Below are positions 1 through 3,779 of a stretch of DNA of 5,187 nucleotides, in pieces (positions within the stretch are counted from its first letter, which is position 1; every line of letters starts with the position of its first letter). Location of the stretch: NCBI GenBank assembly GCA_044349205.1, contig JBIKRJ010000170.1, positions 1 to 5,187 of the forward strand, given 5' to 3'. Both the position numbers and the translations under genes were made by a program. The DNA is from UBA9547 sp044349205 (GTDB lineage: Bacteria; Bacteroidota; Bacteroidia; Cytophagales; UBA9547). The notes below the pieces were generated by a model. The model saw nothing but the letters and a program-made list of their open reading frames with translations, searched no databases and was not told where the DNA came from.

Positions 1-717
1 AGGGGGGCAGCCACCCCCAATGTAGCTCGCCTCGTGTTCGTGTTTGGGGTCCATCACAATACGTTTATGAAATTCTTGGAAATAATTTGTCCAAAACTTT
101 TTTGTGAGGTCTTTCAGTTCGTTGATGAACACAATTTGGATGCCTGGCCTAATACGGTGAAAGAATACCAGTTGCCCATTTATTCTTCGAGGGAAAAAAA
201 TTAAGTTTTTGTCCCACAATAGACGGTTTATAAGTTCTGGATCTACTTCTTTGTAATAGAAATTGTGGTTGTGATAGTATTTTTCGTGCACCCTTTGCCC
301 GGCCTCTATGAACCCTACAAATTCGGCATAGGTCATGTTGGGCACAACTATTCCCATTTTGGTAAACGTTTTCAAATCTTTGGAAGTAGCCAAGGCTCCC
401 AGAGCATTGATACCGTCGAAAGCGGTGTAGGTCATGTAAAAAGTATCCTCTATTTGCACAATACGAGGATCTTCTACTCCTTTGGCCTCTTTGCCAGTGC
501 TAGGTTCTAATACCGAAAATGCATGCCGTTCTACAAGGGTCAGCGGTCCATCGAACATGCAATAGCCAATTGTTGAATTGTTTCCCATTCTTACGGCGCG
601 GTAAAACATGTGTACATGTTCACCAATTCGAATAGTGGCAGGATTCAAAACTCCTTCGTTTTCAAATTCTAAACTGGTTTTTTCCAAGACTTTCCCTTCT
701 TTTTTTACGTGTAGCAT
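1..717 (-). CDS. GH130 family beta-mannoside phosphorylase or glycosidase, N-terminal part (C-terminus beyond window)
   Basis: This reading frame is open from an ATG at 717 to the window edge: 239 residues, with the rest outside. It matches glycoside hydrolase family 130, five-bladed beta-propeller enzymes that phosphorolyse or hydrolyse beta-mannosides and related sugars. Visible blade motifs are NEGVLNPATI (residues 20-29) followed by HMFYRAV, then GVEDPRI (80-86), whose Asp83 corresponds to the family's proposed proton donor, then TFYMTYTAFDG, and HEASYIGGGCPP at the edge (228-239), the start of the substrate-loop motif usually written as GxGPPP. Family members usually have 300-390 residues, so roughly a third is missing. 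There is no signal peptide, which suggests a cytoplasmic enzyme. The leader has no Shine-Dalgarno sequence, as is normal in Bacteroidota. The phosphate-binding residues that separate phosphorylases from hydrolases cannot be judged from this part, so the substrate is left open. Family assignment is firm; exact activity is not. Confidence 0.88.
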   Translation of the reverse strand, partial: MLHVKKEGKVLEKTSLEFENEGVLNPATIRIGEHVHMFYRAVRMGNNSTIGYCMFDGPLTLVERHAFSVLEPSTGKEAKGVEDPRIVQIEDTFYMTYTAFDGINALGALATSKDLKTFTKMGIVVPNMTYAEFVGFIEAGQRVHEKYYHNHNFYYKEVDPELINRLLWDKNLIFFPRRINGQLVFFHRIRPGIQIVFINELKDLTKKFWTNYFQEFHKRIVMDPKHEHEASYIGGGCPP

Positions 718-755
718 GGTATGAAATAATTGTGAGCAAGTATTTTTTAGTAACA

Positions 756-784
756 GGCCTTATGTTGGCTTTCACAACATGGCT
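756..784. other. Hairpin in the GH130 leader
   Basis: An ATGTTG/CAACAT stem (762-767 with 775-780) encloses the 7-base loop GCTTTCA. It can be extended outward by GGCC (756-759) pairing with GGCT (781-784) if TT is bulged. No T-run follows on either strand, so it is not a classical terminator. It lies about 40-70 bases upstream of the GH130 start, where it would be part of the mRNA leader if transcription begins further upstream. Its function is unknown and it may be chance. Confidence 0.3.
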
Positions 785-1116
785 CAATAAACAAGAACAA
801 GCAGTGGTTCAAAATTCCCTTTTTTAACATTTGCTTTGTAGCCTCCGAATGTTTCGAACTGGTTAAATACCTTTTGGGCATTGGAATGGTTTTTACGACT
901 AAGGTATTATTCCCTCCAGAGTGAGTTGTTACAGAATTAAATATCAGAATTGTAAAAACCACACGTTGTAAAAAGACAAAAAGACAACATTCTCATATAC
1001 ACAGTTTTTAAAATATTATTTTCGATTTTTTATTAATGGAATAGAATAGCGATGAACTTACAAAAAGGTGGAAACGATGTAAATGTCTGCCCAAAGAATG
1101 TAAACTCGGTTTCTTT

Positions 1117-1124
1117 TAGGTTTG
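1117..1124 (+). promoter_or_regulatory. Candidate Bacteroidota -7 promoter element (TAGGTTTG)
   Basis: TAGGTTTG matches the Bacteroidota housekeeping sigma consensus TAnnTTTG exactly. Transcription would begin near 1130, giving a leader of about 35 bases before the ATG at 1166. No TTG or TTTG occurs 17-23 bases upstream, so the -33 element is absent or very degenerate. The call relies on the -7 match and on position in front of an ORF that is itself followed by a terminator. Confidence 0.45.
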
Positions 1125-1165
1125 CAACTTTACATCTATAATCAAACCACTTAAATACACACAAC

Positions 1166-1285
1166 ATGGCAACTCAGCAAAAAGTAAGCACTCCTTCCAA
1201 GACCGAATCGAAAGGAAATGCCTCCAAGTCTTCTGTGAAAGAACAAAAATCGGGGAAGAGCGGACAAAGCAGTTCAAATCGTTAG
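1166..1285 (+). CDS. Small Ser/Lys-rich basic protein, 39 residues, unknown function
   Basis: The frame runs ATG to TAG and encodes 39 residues, beginning MATQQKVSTP and ending GQSSSNR. Eleven residues are Ser, seven are Lys and one is Arg, against only two Glu, giving a net charge of about +6. There is no Leu, Ile, Phe, Tyr or Trp and no Cys, so it cannot form a hydrophobic core or cross a membrane; it should be disordered and could bind nucleic acid or another acidic partner. I recognise no family. Support for a real gene comes from context: a -7-like promoter element 41 bases upstream and an intrinsic terminator starting 22 bases after the stop, so the ORF fills a complete transcription unit of about 220 bases. 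The alternative is a small regulatory RNA in which the frame is incidental. The LigD-type phosphoesterase gene begins 87 bases downstream on the same strand. Confidence 0.55.
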   Translation: MATQQKVSTPSKTESKGNASKSSVKEQKSGKSGQSSSNR

Positions 1286-1306
1286 TCTATCTATTTTAAT
1301 TATTGG

Positions 1307-1357
1307 CTTGCCAAAGATTTCCTTTTTAAAAGGGGAAGTCTTTGGCAAGTGTTTTTA
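1307..1357 (+). terminator. Strong rho-independent terminator after the small ORF
   Basis: CTTGCCAAAGA (1307-1317) pairs perfectly over 11 bases with TCTTTGGCAAG (1339-1349). The stem continues inward through TTTCC/GGAAG-type pairs with one G-T wobble and then weaker T-A and G-T pairs, giving about 19 pairs around a very short loop. It is followed by TGTTTTTA (1350-1357), a T-tract on the plus strand only. On the minus strand the bases after the stem are not T-rich, so it acts in one direction. It separates the small ORF from the phosphoesterase gene, whose ATG is only 15 bases past the T-tract. That gene therefore needs read-through or a promoter inside this element. Confidence 0.85.
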
Positions 1358-1372
1358 TGACCGTTACAACAA

Positions 1373-1885
1373 ATGCGCCTGCAATCGCTTTTGAAATACA
1401 AGCAAAAAAGACGAGCCACCTCGCCCGAACCTTCATTCGATAGCCAGGAACCTACTGCCGAAAGTCTTCATTTTGTGGTACATCGCCATCAAGCCACACA
1501 TCTGCATTTCGATTTCAGGCTAGAGTTGGATGGCGTCTTGAAAAGCTGGGTTGTTCCCAAAGGGCCCTCGATGAATCCGAAAGACAAACGTTTGGCTTTG
1601 CAGGTGGAAGACCATCCTTTGGCATACCAAAATTTTGAGGGCATGATACCAGAGGGAAATTATGGAGCTGGAGTGGTTGAAATATGGGACAAAGGAACCT
1701 ATGATGCCGTGGGCATTCCCCAAAGGCAAAGAAGCGAAACCGAATTGCAACAACAGTTACAGAAAGGCAGCCTTAAATTTGTCCTGCACGGACAAAAATT
1801 GAAAGGAGAATATGCACTGGTGAAGATGAAAAGCAAATCAGACAATGCCTGGCTGCTTATAAAACACCGTGACCAAGAGGCTTGA
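1373..1885 (+). CDS. Stand-alone LigD-type DNA 3'-phosphoesterase (PE domain)
   Basis: This 170-residue protein corresponds to the N-terminal 3'-phosphoesterase domain of the bacterial NHEJ ligase LigD, here without the ligase and polymerase domains. Characterised PE domains are Mn2+-dependent. They trim a 3'-terminal ribonucleotide from DNA ends and remove the resulting 3'-phosphate, cleaning ends before joining. The hallmark blocks are FVVHRHQATHLHFDFRLELDG (34-54), KSWVVPKGPS (57-66), QVEDHPLAY (77-85), FEGMIPEGNYGAG (88-100) and WLLIKHRD (160-167). The active-site residues known from Pseudomonas LigD align with one constant offset: His39, His45, Asp47, Arg49, His81 and Tyr85, so the enzyme should be active. 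Residues 1-30 are a basic, polar tail. The ATG at 1373 is the first in frame after a TGA at 1358. Length is normal for stand-alone members. No Ku or ligase gene is visible in the window. The gene follows a terminator and converges on an AraC regulator. Confidence 0.92.
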   Translation: MRLQSLLKYKQKRRATSPEPSFDSQEPTAESLHFVVHRHQATHLHFDFRLELDGVLKSWVVPKGPSMNPKDKRLALQVEDHPLAYQNFEGMIPEGNYGAGVVEIWDKGTYDAVGIPQRQRSETELQQQLQKGSLKFVLHGQKLKGEYALVKMKSKSDNAWLLIKHRDQEA

Positions 1886-1900
1886 AACGATAGAAAAACT

Positions 1901-2461
1901 TCATACGTTTTCCAAGGTCGTTTCGCGCATTAGTTTCAGTTCTTTGTAGTAGGTAGGGGTGAGCCCGGTTATTTTTTTAAACTGGGCAGAAAGATGGGCT
2001 ACGCTGCTGTAGTGCATTTTGAACGAAATTTCTGAAAGGCTCAAGTCGGTGTACACCAATAAGTCTTTGACTTTCTCTATTTTATGTAAAATGACAAAGT
2101 GTTGTATGGTCATGCCACGGGCTTCCGAAAATATGCCAGACAAGTAAGTGTAATCGTAGCCAATTTTTTCTTTGAGGTAGTCGGAATGGTTTGCTTTGGG
2201 CAATTCGTCGGAATGGTGCACCATTTCTATCACAGTGTTCTTGATTTTTTCTACCAATGCATTTTTTTTGTCTTCCAGCAGTACCAAACCCACCATTTCC
2301 AATTGTTCTCTCAAATAGTCTATTTGCTTGGCAGTGACGGGTTCTTCCACATCGGCTATGCCCAGTTCTACCGAATTGTATTCAATGCCTGCTTTTTTCA
2401 GTTCTTCTTCTACCGTTAAAATGCAACGGTTGCTCACCATGTGTTTTATGTATAGTTTCAT
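1901..2461 (-). CDS. AraC-family transcriptional regulator with short non-cupin N-terminus
   Basis: The product has 186 residues. The C-terminal half (about 90-178) is an AraC/XylS DNA-binding domain with two helix-turn-helix units. The first covers SDYLKEKIGYDYTYLSGIF (93-111). The second covers LSEISFKMHYSSVAHLSAQF (142-161), followed by the signature KITGLTPTYYKEL (163-175). The N-terminal 75 residues (MKLYIKHMVSNRCILTVEEE and onward) are not the usual cupin sugar-binding domain; the strand-helix pattern suggests a small alpha/beta fold of unknown ligand. I recall this architecture as common in Bacteroidota, where it is annotated only as AraC family. It lies 185 bases downstream of an Rcp1-like response regulator on the same strand with no clear terminator between, so they could be co-transcribed, and it could be the transcriptional output of the local signalling genes. 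Its targets are unknown. Confidence 0.88.
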   Translation of the reverse strand: MKLYIKHMVSNRCILTVEEELKKAGIEYNSVELGIADVEEPVTAKQIDYLREQLEMVGLVLLEDKKNALVEKIKNTVIEMVHHSDELPKANHSDYLKEKIGYDYTYLSGIFSEARGMTIQHFVILHKIEKVKDLLVYTDLSLSEISFKMHYSSVAHLSAQFKKITGLTPTYYKELKLMRETTLENV

Positions 2462-2646
2462 AGTAGTTTTTTAGGAGTTTTTTGTTTTTTCCCCACCTAC
2501 CTGAAAGATGGCTGATAAGCCAATTACACAACAGGTTATTTTCATTCATAGGCCAGTCGTGCCCAATGCAATTTGTATTTGAAATTAACAGCCCTTCTTG
2601 AAAATGTCAATACTATTGGGCGGTTTTTGTGGGCAATAAAAGCTGT
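2462..2646. other. Intergenic region between AraC and Rcp1-like genes
   Basis: These 185 bases lie between two same-strand genes. An AACAGC/GCTGTT pair (2587-2592 with 2642-2647) and GCCCAAT/ATTGGGC (2561-2567 with 2615-2621) are inverted but widely spaced, and neither makes a compact hairpin with a T-tract. A TAATTTCA sequence on the minus strand (near 2580-2587) is one base off the -7 consensus. I see no strong terminator and no strong promoter, so co-transcription with the upstream response regulator is possible. Confidence 0.4.
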
Positions 2647-3078
2647 TTATATTTTGTTGGTTGCCATCCAATAGGCACCCATTTCGGCGATGGTGTGGCG
2701 GTACCTTTCGAAATTTTCGGGTTTTACAACCAGACTGTTTGCACCTAAATCGTAGGCTTTTTCGATTTCGGCACTTTGATACGAAGAAGAGAGCACTACG
2801 ATGGGCACCGACCTGGTGCTTGGGTCAGATTTTATTTTTTCAAGCACTTCCAAACCGTTCATTCTAGGCATTTTTAAATCCATAAAAATGACTTTTGGCA
2901 TCGCTTTTTGCTCGTTTTCTGTTGTTTCTTGTTTTCCGTACAGAAAATGAAGCAATTCTTCCCCATCGGTAAAGTGCATTAAATTTTGCGCCAAATTGTG
3001 TTCTTTCAGCGCCCCAATGGTAAGTGCCGCATCGTCCAGATTGTCTTCTACTAGCAAAATATCTATTGAAGTTTTCAT
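2647..3078 (-). CDS. Single-domain response regulator, Rcp1-like (CheY fold)
   Basis: The protein has 143 residues from the ATG at 3078 and is essentially one receiver domain. Phosphorylation-site residues are all present: acidic pair Glu11-Asp12 (LLVEDN), phospho-acceptor Asp67 (VIFMDLKMP), Ser97 (VVLSSS) and Lys119 (VVKPENF). The pattern of a long acidic loop between helix 2 and strand 3 (about 48-60), RSVPIVVLSSS, LGANSLVVKP and an end in AYWMATN resembles the Rcp1-type regulators that partner phytochromes and other kinases. There is no output domain, so it must act by phosphotransfer or protein contact. An in-frame ATG at 3123 would add 15 residues lacking family similarity, and that codon overlaps a possible -7 promoter element, so I prefer 3078. 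It follows the kinase/receiver pair on the same strand after 263 bases and precedes the AraC gene. Confidence 0.9.
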   Translation of the reverse strand: MKTSIDILLVEDNLDDAALTIGALKEHNLAQNLMHFTDGEELLHFLYGKQETTENEQKAMPKVIFMDLKMPRMNGLEVLEKIKSDPSTRSVPIVVLSSSYQSAEIEKAYDLGANSLVVKPENFERYRHTIAEMGAYWMATNKI

Positions 3079-3114
3079 ATTGTTCAGTGTGTTTTTGTGA
3101 TGAAAGAAAAGATA

Positions 3115-3122
3115 CAAAGGCA
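3115..3122 (-). promoter_or_regulatory. Possible -7 promoter element of the Rcp1-like gene
   Basis: On the minus strand TGCCTTTG (3122 to 3115) differs from TAnnTTTG at one position and is followed by TATCTTTTC. Transcription from about 3108 would leave a leader of about 30 bases before the ATG at 3078. No TTG is found at the expected -33 distance, so the match is weak. Confidence 0.22.
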
Positions 3123-3156
3123 TTTTACCCCATTGTATTGGTTATGGCGAGTTCAA

Positions 3157-3174
3157 ACTTTGCCAAGCCAAAGT
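3157..3174. promoter_or_regulatory. Palindrome ACTTTG-N6-CAAAGT upstream of the Rcp1-like gene
   Basis: Two perfect 6-base arms (3157-3162 and 3169-3174) flank CCAAGC. The site is about 35-50 bases upstream of the possible -7 element at 3115-3122, where an activator or repressor dimer could bind. It is not followed by a T-run, so a terminator is unlikely. An operator role is inferred from symmetry and position only. Confidence 0.3.
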
Positions 3175-3240
3175 GTATTGTAAAAATCAGGATTTTGTAA
3201 CAGGCTTGTTTATACCTACTGCCTAAAAAGTTGTGTTTTT

Positions 3241-3281
3241 CACACTTGATAAGTTTAAATACATAAAACCCAGCAAGTGTG
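3241..3281. repeat. Inverted repeat CACACTTG-N25-CAAGTGTG
   Basis: Perfect 8-base arms at 3241-3248 and 3274-3281 are separated by 25 AT-rich bases. The left arm also overlaps a smaller palindrome, ACTT-GAT-AAGT (3244-3254). The repeat lies between the end of the receiver gene at 3342 and the start of the Rcp1-like gene. It could be a pair of operator half-sites or a weak long-loop structure in the 3' region of the kinase operon. No T-tract follows on the minus strand (AAAAA instead), so it is not a standard terminator for the upstream operon. Confidence 0.35.
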
Positions 3282-3290
3282 GGCTAGGCA

Positions 3291-3332
3291 AGGAAAAAAC
3301 GAGAAAAGCTTCAAAATTTAGGAAAAAACGAG
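3291..3332. repeat. Direct repeat AGGAAAAAACGAG, two copies 29 bases apart
   Basis: The 13-base sequence AGGAAAAAACGAG occurs exactly at 3291-3303 and again at 3320-3332. It lies just downstream of the stop codon of the receiver gene, so the minus-strand transcript would carry CTCGTTTTTTCCT twice. Both copies are intact although the 16 bases between them show no repeat. Function is unknown; options are repeated U-rich termination or RNA-binding sites. Confidence 0.6.
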
Positions 3333-3339
3333 TTTTTTT
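3323..3339 (-). terminator. Weak A/T hairpin after the kinase/receiver operon, possible terminator
   Basis: A6-CGAG-T7 on the plus strand reads A7-CTCG-T6 on the minus strand, a 6-pair A-T stem with a 4-base loop, starting three bases after the TGA at 3342. The stem has no G-C pairs, so stability is poor. The run of T on its 3' side, repeated once more downstream at the second CTCGTTTTTT, makes U-tract pausing plausible. A chance A/T run is the alternative. Confidence 0.3.
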
Positions 3340-3341
3340 AA

Positions 3342-3779
3342 TCAAATTCTATTCATATACCAATTCAGGGTTTTTTCCATTTTTTTGAACTGCAATATGG
3401 TTTCCAATATTTTTTCGAGACGCACAAAGGCCGTTTCGCTTTTTACCACATAATCAAAGGCTTTGTGGTGCATGCATTCTACGGCTACTTCAATTTTGTC
3501 TTGAGAGGAAAGAATGACCACCGGAATATTGGGATTGTAGGCTTTTATTTCGTCGAGGGTGTCTATGCCATTCATCGCTTGCTTGTCGATGCCGTCCAAA
3601 TGGTAGTCTAGTATAATCACGTTAGGATTTTGCCAGAGATTTTCAACGCAATCTTCGCCGGTGGGGAAAGTATATATTTCCAAGTCGGCCCGTTGTTTGA
3701 ACTCGATTTCGAGCGATTTCAAAAACAATGCATCATCGTCTACTAGAAATAATTTGGTTTTTTCTTTTTCACTTTTCAT
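3342..3779 (-). CDS. Single-domain response regulator coupled to the hybrid kinase
   Basis: This 145-residue receiver protein has no output domain. The acidic cluster is Asp14-Asp15-Asp16 (FLVDDD), the phospho-acceptor is Asp58 (VIILDYHLDG), the switch Ser is 91 (VVILSSQD) and the conserved Lys is 113. Two features are atypical. The loop after the acceptor Asp carries about five extra residues (DGIDKQAMNG, where most receivers have MPxMDG). Lys113 is followed by Ser (YVVKSETAF) rather than the usual Pro. I recall similar YVVK-ETAF regulators in Bacteroidota, so this is probably a subfamily trait and not decay. Its ATG lies inside the end of the kinase gene (11-base overlap, ATGAAAAGTGA), which implies co-transcription and translational coupling, so the kinase is its likely phosphodonor. 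A basic helix near the end (132-145) follows the fold. Confidence 0.9.
   Translation of the reverse strand: MKSEKEKTKLFLVDDDALFLKSLEIEFKQRADLEIYTFPTGEDCVENLWQNPNVIILDYHLDGIDKQAMNGIDTLDEIKAYNPNIPVVILSSQDKIEVAVECMHHKAFDYVVKSETAFVRLEKILETILQFKKMEKTLNWYMNRI

Larger units (their letters stand above)
718..1165. other. Intergenic region between divergent GH130 and small-ORF genes
   Basis: These 448 bases separate two divergent transcription units and should hold both promoters. What can be seen: a hairpin in the GH130 leader (756-784), an 8-base unit AAAAAGAC repeated twice in tandem near 970-985, a very AT-rich stretch around 1000-1040, and a -7-like promoter element for the plus strand (1117-1124). 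I found no good TAnnTTTG match pointing toward GH130; the nearest is GAATTTTG, which differs at one position. A 71-codon minus-strand ORF (747-962) exists, but it has no recognisable family or domain pattern and I do not call it a gene. No tRNA or other structured RNA was recognised. Confidence 0.6.

Noticed and set aside
265..510. 81-codon plus-strand ORF
   Set aside because: It is a shadow of the GH130 coding frame, whose family motifs are clear on the opposite strand.
795..825. GGTTCAAAATTCC, resembling a tRNA T-arm
   Set aside because: The flanking bases do not pair as a 5-base T-stem and no acceptor or anticodon stem is found around it.
747..962. 71-codon minus-strand ORF upstream of the GH130 gene
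   Set aside because: No recognisable domain, odd composition with clustered Cys near the end, no promoter-like element or terminator, and it lies in AT-rich intergenic DNA. A chance ORF is more likely.
970..985. Tandem AAAAAGAC repeat as a CRISPR or regulatory array
   Set aside because: Only two 8-base units in AT-rich DNA, with no spacers or further copies; likely low-complexity sequence.
2099..2419. 106-codon plus-strand ORF
   Set aside because: Antisense to the AraC gene; the Phe/Tyr-rich translation is the complement of its Lys/Glu-rich codons.
2614..2637. ATTGGGCGG...GGGCAAT as a hairpin terminator after the Rcp1-like gene
   Set aside because: Only four outer pairs form before G-G clashes; it is not a stable stem and has no T-tract in the needed direction.
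3079..3123. Upstream ATG (3123) as the start of the Rcp1-like regulator
   Set aside because: The 15 extra residues have no counterpart in receiver proteins, and the DNA there looks like promoter and leader. The Met before KTSIDILLVEDN fits the family start.
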